Positions 27,432 through 36,642 are shown, counted from the stretch's first letter. The stretch is 64,000 nt of DNA from Lentilactobacillus kefiri (GCF_007989105.1 NZ_BJVK01000010.1:1-64000); one strand, 5' to 3'. The notes: a model not told the origin generated them from the letters alone. A program made the numbers and translations.

Positions 27432-30400
27432 ATGAGTGAAAGTTTTGCGAAACAAAATTCAACTAAGATTTGGAAATGGATCGGGGTTCTATTATTCCTA
27501 TTTTCGATCTTTGTTGGATTGGGAATGAAAGCTCAACCTGTTCATGCAGCGGATATAACCAGCAGTGTTTCCGGGACAGGTGCTGGCGATGCACTTTATA
27601 ATAACGAGCCAATTAATAAAGTTGATTTTGCCGACTGGGACAAATATGGCACCTACAAGCTTACATATAATTATACAATTGCCTCAGGAACGACTGTAAA
27701 TCCAGGCGACACTGCCCAGGTTACTTTACCTAGTGGTACGACATTCTCTCAAGATCTTAGCTTTCCCATCAAGGCAACGGATGGTACTGTTATAGGGACA
27801 TTTTCTGCCAAGTCAGGATCAACGTTTGGCCATATTACATTCAATGATTATTACAGTAAGTATAATAACGATATGAAAGGAACCATCAACATAAATGTCA
27901 GTGGTTCCAAAACTCATGGCTCAAAATCGAGCGATTACATTGGCAAAAACGGTTGGGCTTGGAATGGCGATTTCTTTGGGAAAACGTATGGACTAGACGA
28001 AAACGGCCGATACCAATATGCCGAATGGGATACAAAAATTAATCCTAATAAAAAATCCATTGTTGATGCCGTCATTACCGATGAACTCCAGGACACCACA
28101 AAGCAGAAAATATTGATTGATCCTGATACAAACAAGCCTGTCTTGAGATTAACGGATGAAAGTGGTAAAGAAATTCCATCATCGGAATATTCAATCACAT
28201 ACACACCATCTGATCAGCCTACCAAAATACAAATAAAGTGGAATGGCACTTTAGATAAGTCTGTTAACCTATTGTACTTAGTAAAAGTTACAGACCCAAC
28301 ATACGTTAATTCTGGTGATGCTACCACCCTTAATAACGATATTAATATTACAGGAACTACAAAAGATGATGGAAGTGGTGGCGGAGGCAAAAATATTAAT
28401 GTGAATGGTAAATCCACAGGAACTCTCACGCTTGGTGGTGATGGAAGTGGGGGTGGATCTGACTTCAGTATTAATGTTAAAAAATTATGGAAGAATGTTC
28501 CCAACGAAGATGCTCTACCAAAACAAATTCAAGCAGTATTGTATAATAACGGCACAAAAACCGACAAAGTATTGACGCTTAACAAATCAAACAATTGGCA
28601 AGGAACCTTCGATAATCTTTTTAAAACTGACGCTAAAGGTGATCCAATTACTTACACTGTGGCGGAAGTAGCAGTTCCTGAAGGTTACATTGGGACAACG
28701 GCACCACAAAAAGTGGATTCAACGACGAATACTGCCACTTTAACAAACACATACAATGCCACCTCACTCAAAGTCAACAAAGTGTGGAAAGGAATTCCAG
28801 ATGGTGTTGATAAACCTAGCAGCGTGTCCGTGAGCTTATTAGCAAATGGAGAAGCGACTGGGAAAACTCTGACATTAAATTCGGGCAATAATTGGTCGGA
28901 TGAATTTACAGGTTTACCAAAAACTGATGATTCTGGTAAAACCATTATCTATACCGTCAAAGAAGCCACAGTGGATGGATATACTTCCGCTCAGACCACT
29001 AAGGATGGATCAGTTACTTTAACCAACACTTATATTCCAAAGAAAACTAGCATTAAGGTTCACAAGGAATGGACAGGTATCCCTGACGGAAAAGATAAAG
29101 ACCGCAGCGTTATCGCTGTACTTTATAAGAATGGTAAGGAAACCGACCAAACGTTGACTTTAGATAAGAATAATAACTGGACCGGAACGTTCGGAAACTT
29201 GCCGGTAACTGATGAAAATGGTGGCAAAATTACCTATACCGTCGAAGAAAAGGCGGTTCCCAAGGGTTATACCACAAGCACTCCTGGTCCACGGGCTGTT
29301 AAGGATGGCAAGGTAACATTGGTTAACAAATATACCCCTGGTAAGACATCGATCAATGTTCACAAGAAATGGACAGGAGTTCCAAGTGGTGTTACAACAC
29401 CAAAAGTTACGGTTACCTTGTTCAAGAATGGTAACGCAACCGACCAAAAATTGACTCTGGACAGTCAGAACAATTATTCAGGCAAGTTTGATAATTTACC
29501 GATAACCGATGACAATGGTAAAACGATTACTTACACCGTTGAGGAAACAGCAGTAGATGGTTATAAGGCCGATCAAAAGGGCCAAGTAGCTGTCAAAGAC
29601 GGTGTGGTTACCTTAACGAATGAATATATTCCAAAGCAGACCAAGATTACCGTCAAAAAGCTATGGAAAGGTGTTCCTTCGGATAGTGATAAACGTAGTA
29701 TCACCGCCGTCCTTTATGCCAACGGTGTCCGAACCGACAAGACCGTCGAATTGAATGCCAATAATAACTGGACTGCAGAGTTTACCAATCTGCCTGTGAC
29801 AGATAAGAATGGTAAGACAATTACGTACACTGTTGCAGAAAAATCTGTTCCGGATGGCTTTACAACGACAACCAGCGGATTACAGCCGGTGAAGAATGGC
29901 GTCGTTACCTTGGTGAACGAATATGTTCCTCACAAGACTTCCGTCACTGTCAACAAGGTTTGGCATGGTGTTCCTAACGGTGTTGACACACCTCAGATTG
30001 TTGTAACGTTATTTGCCAATGGAAAGTCAACCGGCAAGACGTTGACCCTGGATAGTCAAAACGGCTATTTGGGAATATTCGACAATTTACCAACAACTGA
30101 CAGTGATGGTAACGCCATTACCTACACAGTTGAAGACAATGGCTATACATCCACAACGACTGGTCAGAGAGCTGTTATCAATGGCGCGGTGACGTTTGTG
30201 AATGTGTTTGTTCCGAAGGACACGTCAATCAAAGTTGTTAAGCAATGGTCAGGTGTTCCATCTGGCACTGTACCGCCAAGCATCATCGCCAGATTGTATG
30301 CGAACGGTAAAGCAACTGACAAGACCGTGACGCTGGATGCAAGTAACCACTATTCAGCATCCTTTGATAACCTGCCGGAAACAGATGCGGATGGTAAGAC

Positions 30401-30803
30401 AATCGTCTATACAGTTTCCGAAATCAAAGTGCCAAGTGGCTATACATCAAATACTGTTGGTCCGCAGCCGGTCAAAGATGGCGTTGTGACATTGAAGAAT
30501 CAACGCACTCCGGTAACTCCGGATAATCCAAAGAATCCTAAGACGCCAAAGACACCAACGACGCCTGGAAAACCGGACAAAATTTCAAGTTCACAAACCC
30601 CTTCGAAGGTTACAACCAAATCAAGCAACGGTCACCACAAGAAGAATACCAAGACACCAACACCTGTAAATGCACAAAAAGAAAAGCTTCCACAAACAGG
30701 TGACAAAGCTAAGCAAGAAATTGCGTTAACTGTTGTCGGTATTGTAATGGGTGCACTGTTAATTGCTTGGAGATTTGTTGGAATCGACAGAAAAACAAAG
30801 TAA
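27432..30803 (+). CDS. LPQTG-anchored surface protein with collagen-binding-like head and seven Cna-B domains
   Basis: 1123 residues. Signal peptide of about 38 residues ends QPVHA. Residues about 45-345 resemble the two Ig-like subdomains of Cna/fibrinogen-type adhesins (KVDFADWDKYGTYKLTYNY, later IQIKWNGTL). Seven Cna-B domains of about 95 residues follow (about 346-1015), each opening with a W-x-G-V/I-P motif and containing the YTVxE glutamate that promotes intramolecular isopeptide bonds. A Pro/Thr/Lys wall-spanning linker precedes LPQTG (1086-1090), a hydrophobic helix and a basic tail, the sortase A signal. It is a covalently wall-bound adhesin; the ligand is unknown. GGAGTGG precedes the ATG. 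Confidence 0.88.
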   Translation: MSESFAKQNSTKIWKWIGVLLFLFSIFVGLGMKAQPVHAADITSSVSGTGAGDALYNNEPINKVDFADWDKYGTYKLTYNYTIASGTTVNPGDTAQVTLPSGTTFSQDLSFPIKATDGTVIGTFSAKSGSTFGHITFNDYYSKYNNDMKGTININVSGSKTHGSKSSDYIGKNGWAWNGDFFGKTYGLDENGRYQYAEWDTKINPNKKSIVDAVITDELQDTTKQKILIDPDTNKPVLRLTDESGKEIPSSEYSITYTPSDQPTKIQIKWNGTLDKSVNLLYLVKVTDPTYVNSGDATTLNNDINITGTTKDDGSGGGGKNINVNGKSTGTLTLGGDGSGGGSDFSINVKKLWKNVPNEDALPKQIQAVLYNNGTKTDKVLTLNKSNNWQGTFDNLFKTDAKGDPITYTVAEVAVPEGYIGTTAPQKVDSTTNTATLTNTYNATSLKVNKVWKGIPDGVDKPSSVSVSLLANGEATGKTLTLNSGNNWSDEFTGLPKTDDSGKTIIYTVKEATVDGYTSAQTTKDGSVTLTNTYIPKKTSIKVHKEWTGIPDGKDKDRSVIAVLYKNGKETDQTLTLDKNNNWTGTFGNLPVTDENGGKITYTVEEKAVPKGYTTSTPGPRAVKDGKVTLVNKYTPGKTSINVHKKWTGVPSGVTTPKVTVTLFKNGNATDQKLTLDSQNNYSGKFDNLPITDDNGKTITYTVEETAVDGYKADQKGQVAVKDGVVTLTNEYIPKQTKITVKKLWKGVPSDSDKRSITAVLYANGVRTDKTVELNANNNWTAEFTNLPVTDKNGKTITYTVAEKSVPDGFTTTTSGLQPVKNGVVTLVNEYVPHKTSVTVNKVWHGVPNGVDTPQIVVTLFANGKSTGKTLTLDSQNGYLGIFDNLPTTDSDGNAITYTVEDNGYTSTTTGQRAVINGAVTFVNVFVPKDTSIKVVKQWSGVPSGTVPPSIIARLYANGKATDKTVTLDASNHYSASFDNLPETDADGKTIVYTVSEIKVPSGYTSNTVGPQPVKDGVVTLKNQRTPVTPDNPKNPKTPKTPTTPGKPDKISSSQTPSKVTTKSSNGHHKKNTKTPTPVNAQKEKLPQTGDKAKQEIALTVVGIVMGALLIAWRFVGIDRKTK
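28461..30507 (+). repeat. Seven tandem Cna-B domain repeats
   Basis: Repeats open near 28481, 28780, 29065, 29362, 29657, 29957 and 30239, at a period of about 285-300 bp. The third to seventh are most alike at the DNA level, indicating recent duplication or recombination. Confidence 0.85.
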
Positions 30804-30826
30804 ATTAACGAATTGATCACAATTAA

Positions 30827-30873
30827 AAGACGATTTTAGTAACCGTGAACGGCTGCCAAAATCGCCTTTTTAT
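30827..30873 (+). terminator. Terminator of the Cna-B protein gene
   Basis: Stem CGATTTTAGTAACCG / CGGCTGCCAAAATCG with minor mismatches and a 4-base loop, then a T-run. Confidence 0.7.
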
Positions 30874-30943
30874 TATGCCAATGTGCGGATCCTTTAACTA
30901 TTAAAAAATGCAAACCAAGCGAAAACTGGTTTGCACTACTCAA

Positions 30944-31471
30944 TCATTTATCAAATGCAGGTAGATATTTAACTGTTCCAGAAACTCCGTCAAGTCCGCC
31001 ATTTATCAATGGCTTTATCATGAAGACATCATCGGGAACCGGGAATGGGGGCTGAATATGATAGCTGCTTGCCTTTTTGTATTTAAACTTTGAATAGTAG
31101 TCAGGCCAGCCCGTCACACTGACAAACCGATAGCCTAGTCGAATTGCCCGATTATCCAGTTCATTGATGATTGCGGTACCGACCCCGCTCTTTTGAAAGG
31201 ATGGCAGAACTGATAAAGGTGCCAAGCACAGGCCAACGTGATTCTGTTTGCCATTGACGACTTTGATTTCACTCAGCAGGCCGTGACCGACAATTTGGTT
31301 ATTGTTTTCGGCAACGACTTCGAGCCGTTTCTTATATGTTTTATCTTCTCGGATCTTCTCGACCAGTTCGGACTCATCGCGGTATCCATTCGGTGTTTTT
31401 GCAAACGAAGTTCGAATTAAATCACTCACGTCAGAATAATCGCTTTGGCGAATTGTTCTAATTAACAGCAT
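30944..31471 (-). CDS. GNAT-family N-acetyltransferase
   Basis: 175 residues of the Gcn5-related acetyltransferase fold. Beta-strand and helix IRTIRQSDYSDVSDLIRTSF opens the domain, and the acetyl-CoA loop is LSVLPSFQKSGVGTAII (about 89-105). The C-terminal Y-x-x-F-K-Y-x-K motif is typical. The ATG at 31471 has AGGGGG 10 bases upstream. The open frame continues 73 codons upstream, but that part is the antisense-frame shadow of the small membrane protein gene described next, so I exclude it. The acceptor substrate is unknown. Confidence 0.85.
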   Translation of the reverse strand: MLLIRTIRQSDYSDVSDLIRTSFAKTPNGYRDESELVEKIREDKTYKKRLEVVAENNNQIVGHGLLSEIKVVNGKQNHVGLCLAPLSVLPSFQKSGVGTAIINELDNRAIRLGYRFVSVTGWPDYYSKFKYKKASSYHIQPPFPVPDDVFMIKPLINGGLDGVSGTVKYLPAFDK

Positions 31472-31506
31472 CCTAATATGCCCCCTCTGATTTGGTAATG
31501 AGATTC

Positions 31507-31686
31507 CTAATCCTTGTGATCTGTGTGGGTGATGTAGGTTGCTGCACCATAAGAGACAAGTAAAATGACCAATCCAACACTGACCAGTGGAACGGCAACT
31601 GTCCGGTTGCCCATAATTAAGAATATAACAGCGGCGATACACATAATCATTGAAATCAATCCCGCAAAGCCAACTATTGCCCGCAT
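31507..31686 (-). CDS. 59-residue two-helix membrane protein
   Basis: Starts MRAIVGFAGLISMIM and ends THTDHKD. It has two hydrophobic helices (about 3-25 and 30-51) joined by GNRTV and a short polar tail. The ATG at 31686 has GGAGG 9 bases upstream, and the coding end lies 35 bp before the acetyltransferase start on the same strand, so it is probably the first gene of a two-gene unit. I recognise no family. Confidence 0.65.
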   Translation of the reverse strand: MRAIVGFAGLISMIMCIAAVIFLIMGNRTVAVPLVSVGLVILLVSYGAATYITHTDHKD

Positions 31687-31827
31687 TCAATTCACCTCCA
31701 GTTAATTAGTTCATACTTCGAGTATACCCGATACAAACGGTCAAATTCAAAAATATTTTAAATCGGCCAATCCCCTGATAAAATGGCATTTTCATGAGAA
31801 AACTCTGATAAAAATTAAAAAAGGCTG

Positions 31828-31857
31828 TTGACAGACTCTGTGGTTGTGAGCTATAGT
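31828..31857 (+). promoter_or_regulatory. Promoter of the T-box operon
   Basis: TTGACA (31828-31833), an 18-bp spacer and TATAGT (31852-31857), followed by the T-box leader. Confidence 0.75.
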
Positions 31858-31863
31858 TCATTC

Positions 31864-32142
31864 AACATTTAAATACGACTAATTGATTTGGTCCGATGGA
31901 TTAGAGTCATAGCTTTACAAAGAGAGTGCCTGGTTGGTGTGAGGGCATTAGAACTATGATTTGAAAGATCGAGCTCGATGAGTTCACTTTTCGAGGTGAG
32001 ATGGTAGCACCCATTAACGTGCAGGCGTATCGGAAGTATTCTTCCTGTACGTTTTGAGGAGTTATTTGCGAAAATAACTCGAATTAAGGTGGTACCGCGT
32101 TAACTTAACGTCCTTTGGTTTTATAACCAAAGGGCGTTTTTT
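31864..32142 (+). promoter_or_regulatory. T-box leader (tRNA-sensing riboswitch)
   Basis: The T-box sequence AAGGTGGTACCGCG is at 32086-32099, and the AGAGAG bulge with GGTTGGTGTGA distal loop of stem I is at about 31919-31944. The leader ends in a terminator, AACGTCCTTTGGTT / AACCAAAGGGCGTT plus T-run (32107-32142). Uncharged tRNA binding should favour the antiterminator and expression of the two genes behind it. The specifier codon is not certain: GAACTATGA (TAT, Tyr) and GAAAGATC (GAT, Asp) are both in roughly the right place, and a possible CATAG/CTATG pairing obscures the first. Confidence 0.9.
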
Positions 32143-32177
32143 AGTCGGATTAATAAAAAATAAAAGGAGTGGTCATT

Positions 32178-33194
32178 ATGAAGTACGGTGTAATTGGTGC
32201 AGGAGCAATGGGAGTAAGGTATGGCGTAATGTTACAAGAAAACGCCGGAGTTGATGTTGACTTCATCGATACTTGGGAACCCAACGTTGAAAAGATCCGT
32301 CAGCAAGGCGGCGTTACCGTTGCCCGTGATCACGAGAATCGACGCATCGTTCCAATTAACATTTACTACCCTGAAGAATATAAAGGTCATCCAGATGTTT
32401 GGATTATCTTCAAAAAGCAAATGCAGTTAGCTGAGGAAATGGAACGCAACAGTAAAGCCGGTATCTTCCATGATGATCAATACGTCTTTTCAGCAATGAA
32501 CGGCATGGGACATTTTGAAAAAATTGAGAAGTACTTCCCTAAAGACAACATTATCTGTGGAACCGCGATGATCGCCACTCGAATGGATGGTCCGGCAGAT
32601 ATCGATTTCATGGGTGCCGAGGGCGACGAAGTGATGCATATGGCTCGCTACAACAATGAAAAGCCGGACGAGAAGACTCAAGCAATCTTCGATGACTTCA
32701 CTAAGGCTAAATTAGGACCGGTATTCGCAGACGAATGGAAAGGCATGTGCATGTCCAAAGTTGTGTTCAACGCCGTGACGAACACATTATGTACCATGTT
32801 TGAAATGCAGATGGGCCAGTTCATCGAATACCCAGGGGTTCGAAAGATGTCCCGACAATTATTCGATGAGGCATATGATGCATGTGAGCGAGCCGGCATT
32901 TATCTCATTGCCACTCGTCAGGAACAAGTTGATTCAGTTATCACTGTAAGTAAAGAATATAAATACCATTATCCATCAATGTACCAGGACTTCTCAAAAG
33001 GCCGTCCAACCGAAGTTGATTATATCAACGGCTACATTGCCAAAATCGGCCGGGAACATGACTATGTTTGCCGAACTCACGAGTTTGTGGTTCAAGAAGT
33101 TCACATGGCAGAAATGATGCGAAAATATCACAAACCACAAACCAACGTGGCTGATAAGCGTGATGAGTCAGAAAAGGCGGGTGTTCGTGTATGA
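32178..33194 (+). CDS. Ketopantoate reductase family (PanE/ApbA) 2-oxoacid reductase
   Basis: 338 residues. An N-terminal Rossmann domain has the motif GAGAMGVRYG (residues 7-16). The C-terminal helical domain carries the catalytic lysine in GMCMSKVVFNAVTNTL (about 190-205). The family reduces 2-oxo acids with NADPH: ketopantoate in pantothenate synthesis, or branched/aromatic 2-oxo acids to D-2-hydroxy acids, as lactococcal PanE does. Its place in a T-box operon and its 4-bp overlap with an aminotransferase favour an amino acid-linked 2-hydroxyacid role over pantothenate synthesis (inference). The ATG at 32178 has AGGAG 9 bases upstream. Confidence 0.8.
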   Translation: MKYGVIGAGAMGVRYGVMLQENAGVDVDFIDTWEPNVEKIRQQGGVTVARDHENRRIVPINIYYPEEYKGHPDVWIIFKKQMQLAEEMERNSKAGIFHDDQYVFSAMNGMGHFEKIEKYFPKDNIICGTAMIATRMDGPADIDFMGAEGDEVMHMARYNNEKPDEKTQAIFDDFTKAKLGPVFADEWKGMCMSKVVFNAVTNTLCTMFEMQMGQFIEYPGVRKMSRQLFDEAYDACERAGIYLIATRQEQVDSVITVSKEYKYHYPSMYQDFSKGRPTEVDYINGYIAKIGREHDYVCRTHEFVVQEVHMAEMMRKYHKPQTNVADKRDESEKAGVRV

Positions 33195-34405
33195 GTTTTC
33201 ATTTTTCAGAACGGGTTCCAAAAAACGACAGTGATCCGGTCGGCGACATTTTAAAAGTTGCCGGTAGTCCCGACGTGATTTCCTTTGCCGGCGGATTACC
33301 AGCCCCTGAATTATTCCCTATTGATGCTTTAAAGAAAGTCACCAATGAGGTCTTTGATGAAAGTGGCCGGGAAGCATTACAATATGCCTCAGCAGTTGGT
33401 TATCCGGCTTTACGGAAACAAATTGCCAAACGTATGAACAATCAAGGAATCAAGGCGACGGTGGATAACATTATGATTACCACAGGTTCCCAGCAGTCAA
33501 TCGACATCACAGCTAAAATGTTTATCAATCCTGGTGATACAGTGATTGTCGAAAAGCCAACTTACCTTTGTGCCCTTGATGTATTCCGTAGTTATGGTCC
33601 GCATATCGTTGGTGTGGAAATGGATGAAGACGGCATGAAGATGGACCAATTAGAGAAGGCCGTGAGTGAAAATCCGAACACCAAGTTTATCTATACAATT
33701 TCCAATTTCCAAAATCCAACCGGCCGGACCATGTCTGCTGAACGTCGGGAACAGATGATTGAGATTGCCAATAAACACGATATTATGATCATGGAAGACG
33801 ATCCATACGGGGCAATCCGATTTGCCGGTGATGATATTGAACCGGTTAAGTTCTATGATAACGAAGAACGGGTGATTTACTTAAGCACGTTCTCCAAGAT
33901 TCTGGCTCCCGGATTAAGATTAGGCTGGATCGTCATGAATAAAGACTTAATGCCAAAATACAGTGTCATGAAGCAGTCCGCCGATGTTCATTCTGATAAC
34001 TTAACTCAACACATTGTGGCTAAATTCATGGAAGAATACGACATTGACGAACACGTCAGCAAGATCCGTAAAGTTTACCGTCAGCGTGAAAACGTCATGA
34101 TGGCCGCCATCGAAAAGGATTTCCCAGCCGGCGTCAACTACAGTCATCCTGAAGGTGGCCTGTTCATCTGGGTTGAGGTCCCCGGTGACGTTGATACCAT
34201 TCAATTATTCAATACCTGCATTAAGCATAACGTTGCCTTTGTACCAGGCGAACCATTCTATCCCGATAAGGTAACGCCTGGAACATTCAGATTAAACTAT
34301 TCGAACATGTCTGAGGAACAAATTCAGACGGGAATTAAGCGTTTAGGCAGTGCCATTAAAGAAACCATTGAACAAAATGAAGCAACCAGTGTCGTTCAGC
34401 ATTAA
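33191..34405 (+). CDS. PLP-dependent aminotransferase, class I (2-aminoadipate/aromatic type)
   Basis: 404 residues of fold type I. It opens ISFAGGLPAPELFP, and the core has FQNPTG (about 178-183), the cofactor aspartate in EDDPYGAIRF, and the PLP lysine in STFSKILAPGLRLGW (about 234-248). The FxGGxPxxELFP start is typical of the LysN/MocR-like subgroup, which has broad specificity including 2-aminoadipate, aromatic and branched-chain amino acids. It overlaps the reductase gene by ATGA. The two enzymes could interconvert an amino acid, its 2-oxo acid and a 2-hydroxy acid, with expression set by the charge state of one tRNA. Confidence 0.85.
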   Translation: MSFHFSERVPKNDSDPVGDILKVAGSPDVISFAGGLPAPELFPIDALKKVTNEVFDESGREALQYASAVGYPALRKQIAKRMNNQGIKATVDNIMITTGSQQSIDITAKMFINPGDTVIVEKPTYLCALDVFRSYGPHIVGVEMDEDGMKMDQLEKAVSENPNTKFIYTISNFQNPTGRTMSAERREQMIEIANKHDIMIMEDDPYGAIRFAGDDIEPVKFYDNEERVIYLSTFSKILAPGLRLGWIVMNKDLMPKYSVMKQSADVHSDNLTQHIVAKFMEEYDIDEHVSKIRKVYRQRENVMMAAIEKDFPAGVNYSHPEGGLFIWVEVPGDVDTIQLFNTCIKHNVAFVPGEPFYPDKVTPGTFRLNYSNMSEEQIQTGIKRLGSAIKETIEQNEATSVVQH

Positions 34406-34424
34406 TTGAACCATCCTGAAGGGA

Positions 34425-34501
34425 GTGGATACCAGCATTTCAATTACACAAAAAACCAACTCATTTATTAACTGACATAAAGAGGAGCTGGTATGCTCCA
34501 C
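34425..34501. repeat. Long-armed inverted repeat after the aminotransferase gene
   Basis: Arms GTGG-ATACCAGC (34425-34436) and GCTGGTAT-GCT-CCAC (34487-34501) pair with one 3-base bulge across a 50-base loop. The function is unknown. It could be an mRNA 3' structure or a remnant of a mobile repeat. Confidence 0.4.
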
Positions 34502-34563
34502 AGGTAAATCCTGACACATATTTATATAGAAGAAACACCAAAAATAATGATGAAATGAAATTG

Positions 34564-34595
34564 AAAGTTTCGGCAGGCATGCCGGAGCTTTTTTG
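34564..34595 (+). terminator. Terminator of the T-box operon
   Basis: Stem AAGTTTCGGCA / TGCCGGAGCTT with mismatches and a 4-base loop, then T-run. Confidence 0.75.
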
Positions 34596-34666
34596 TCATA
34601 TAAGCTTCATTTAAGTTCTCTCAAGTACACTGTTTCCATAAATCAATCATGAATGGAGGATTCAAT

Positions 34667-35134
34667 ATGGATATTTTAAAAATGGATGCAACTGAATACT
34701 GGGAAGACTTTATGAGCCGAAGTAAGGTCCACCCCAGTAATTATGAAACTTGGTCGTTTGCTGATCGCCCAAACTCAATGGATATGCTGGCGGATATGAT
34801 CATTCAGAAAAGGAAAACTGCCTATACTTTCTGGCTTGATTTCTATGATGCGGACCAGGTTGTGCCCAAAGTCGGTGATTATCGGATGGTATTGCGAAAA
34901 AATGGTGATCCGGTTTGTATCATTCAGCTGAAAGTGGTGGAAATTGTCCCGTTTAAATGGGTTTCACAGGAGCATGCATACTTGGAAGGCGAGGGTAACC
35001 GTTCCTTAAAGTATTGGCGGCAGCTGCATAAGCAACTCTTCCGCAAACAGGCAAAACGGCAAGGAAAGTCATTTTCATTGGAAAGCCCCTGCATTTGCGA
35101 AGACTTTGAAGTTGTTGACACCCCACAAATTTGA
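34667..35134 (+). CDS. ASCH-domain protein
   Basis: 155 residues. An N-terminal helical extension (DATEYWEDFMSRSK) leads into an ASCH domain, a beta-barrel of the PUA-like superfamily, recognisable by VPKVGDYRMVLRKNGDPVCIIQ, VVEIVPFKWV and the acidic EGEGNRSLKYW motif. ASCH proteins probably bind RNA or modified nucleosides; one member hydrolyses N4-acetylcytidine. Function here is not determined. The ATG at 34667 has GGAGG 7 bases upstream. Confidence 0.8.
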   Translation: MDILKMDATEYWEDFMSRSKVHPSNYETWSFADRPNSMDMLADMIIQKRKTAYTFWLDFYDADQVVPKVGDYRMVLRKNGDPVCIIQLKVVEIVPFKWVSQEHAYLEGEGNRSLKYWRQLHKQLFRKQAKRQGKSFSLESPCICEDFEVVDTPQI

Positions 35135-35211
35135 TTGCCAGTGCGCGATGCTAAATGGTAGTATGTTAATTGCGAGCTAATTCGACTTCTACCAATTTTG
35201 GAGGCATCATC

Positions 35212-36609
35212 GTGAATTCCACAGTCAATCATCAAAACGATCGGTCAAAGAACCATCCTTTTTTAGTCATTACCGTCGTTGCCTTCATGACATTCATGGG
35301 TGTTTTAACTGAAACCTCAATGAACGTTACTTTTCCAACGCTGATGAAGCAATTTAATATTTCTCTGTCAACGGTGCAGTGGGTGACCACCGGCTACTTG
35401 CTGATGGTGGCTTTGCTGACCATTACATCGGCATACTTGAAACGGCGATTTACCAACAAACAGTTATTTGTATCGGCAGCGCTATTATTTATCACCGGCG
35501 ATATTATGTGTGGATTGGCACCGAGTTATTGGGTTCTATTGGTTGGCCGACTGATTCAAGCTGGCTGTGTTGGCCTGACGGGACCGCTGATGAACAACAT
35601 TATTTTGGAGATTGTCCCCGTTCATAAATTAGGAACGTATATGGGAATGGCCAACTTGATTGTTTTGGTTGCGCCAGCCTTGGGACCAACATTTGGTGGT
35701 GCCGTCGTTTCATTTGCCAGCTGGCGGATGATTTTCTGGATTACCGTCCCAATTACTGTGATTTTGCTGGTCCTGGGTCTGTTTATCATTAAGCAGTACA
35801 GCTCAACTGAGCACTACGAGTTTGATTGGGTTCGGTTCGGTGTGCTTGCCTTGGGGATGATCACCCTGCTGCTGGGCTTCAACATCATGGGTCAGCCAGG
35901 GGTGTTGGTTAAATTTATCAGCTATATGCTGGTCAGTGCGGCCTTGTTCACAACATTCGGCTGGCTGTCAAAGCGCAGCCACAAAGCATTGTTTAAGCTT
36001 TCCGTTTTCAAACGGCCGGTGTTTTTATTCAGCTTTCTACCCTATGTATTCCTTCAGTACGCCAATATCGGTATTAATTTTATGCTGCCAAGCTATGTTC
36101 AAATGGTTAACGGGGCAGCTGCAGTTATTGGTGGCCTGATATTGTTACCTGGAAGTATTTTCAATGGTTTGGGCCAGCCAATCTATGGTTGGATGCTGGA
36201 CAGGTTCGGTGGCAAATTGCCGCTTTATCTCGGTAACTCACTGTTTCTGGTGCCAATTGTGGTCATGATGATCATGGGTCAAGAGATGTCCGTTCTGATC
36301 ATTACGATTTTGTATACGATATTTGCAACTGGCCGTTCGATGGCTTTCGGCAACAGTATGGCATATGGCTTGAAGCATTTGCCAAGGGATGAGCAAAAAG
36401 ATGCCAATGCGATTTATGGAACTGGCAACATGCTTGCGGGATCGCTTGGAACAACCATCATTGCGGCATTGATGACGTCCGTTCATATTGCCAGCTTTTC
36501 CCACGTCCAAAACATCGTCGCCGGTAGTCGAATGGCATTTGGAATGCTGGCATTGCTCGGTGTGATTAACTTTTTCCTGTTTAGGAGATTGTTTAAGAGT
36601 AGTAAGTAA
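35212..36609 (+). CDS. MFS drug-efflux-type transporter (DHA2 / EmrB-QacA family)
   Basis: 465 residues with about 14 membrane helices. The start STVQWVTTGYLLMVALLTITSAYL and the segment LVGRLIQAGCVGLTGPLMNN (antiporter motif C region) are typical of 14-helix drug:H+ antiporters. I choose GTG at 35212, with GGAGG 7 bases upstream; the frame is open 14 codons further. It is followed by a terminator and preceded by the ASCH gene with a 77-bp gap. The substrate cannot be inferred. Confidence 0.8.
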   Translation: MNSTVNHQNDRSKNHPFLVITVVAFMTFMGVLTETSMNVTFPTLMKQFNISLSTVQWVTTGYLLMVALLTITSAYLKRRFTNKQLFVSAALLFITGDIMCGLAPSYWVLLVGRLIQAGCVGLTGPLMNNIILEIVPVHKLGTYMGMANLIVLVAPALGPTFGGAVVSFASWRMIFWITVPITVILLVLGLFIIKQYSSTEHYEFDWVRFGVLALGMITLLLGFNIMGQPGVLVKFISYMLVSAALFTTFGWLSKRSHKALFKLSVFKRPVFLFSFLPYVFLQYANIGINFMLPSYVQMVNGAAAVIGGLILLPGSIFNGLGQPIYGWMLDRFGGKLPLYLGNSLFLVPIVVMMIMGQEMSVLIITILYTIFATGRSMAFGNSMAYGLKHLPRDEQKDANAIYGTGNMLAGSLGTTIIAALMTSVHIASFSHVQNIVAGSRMAFGMLALLGVINFFLFRRLFKSSK

Positions 36610-36642
36610 TGACACCTGATTGTTTCAGAGCAGACATAAAAG

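Noticed and set aside
31472-31690. N-terminal extension of the acetyltransferase frame
   Set aside because: The extension has no family similarity and overlaps, in another frame, a well-formed small membrane protein gene; the ATG at 31471 has a good ribosome site and gives the normal GNAT start.
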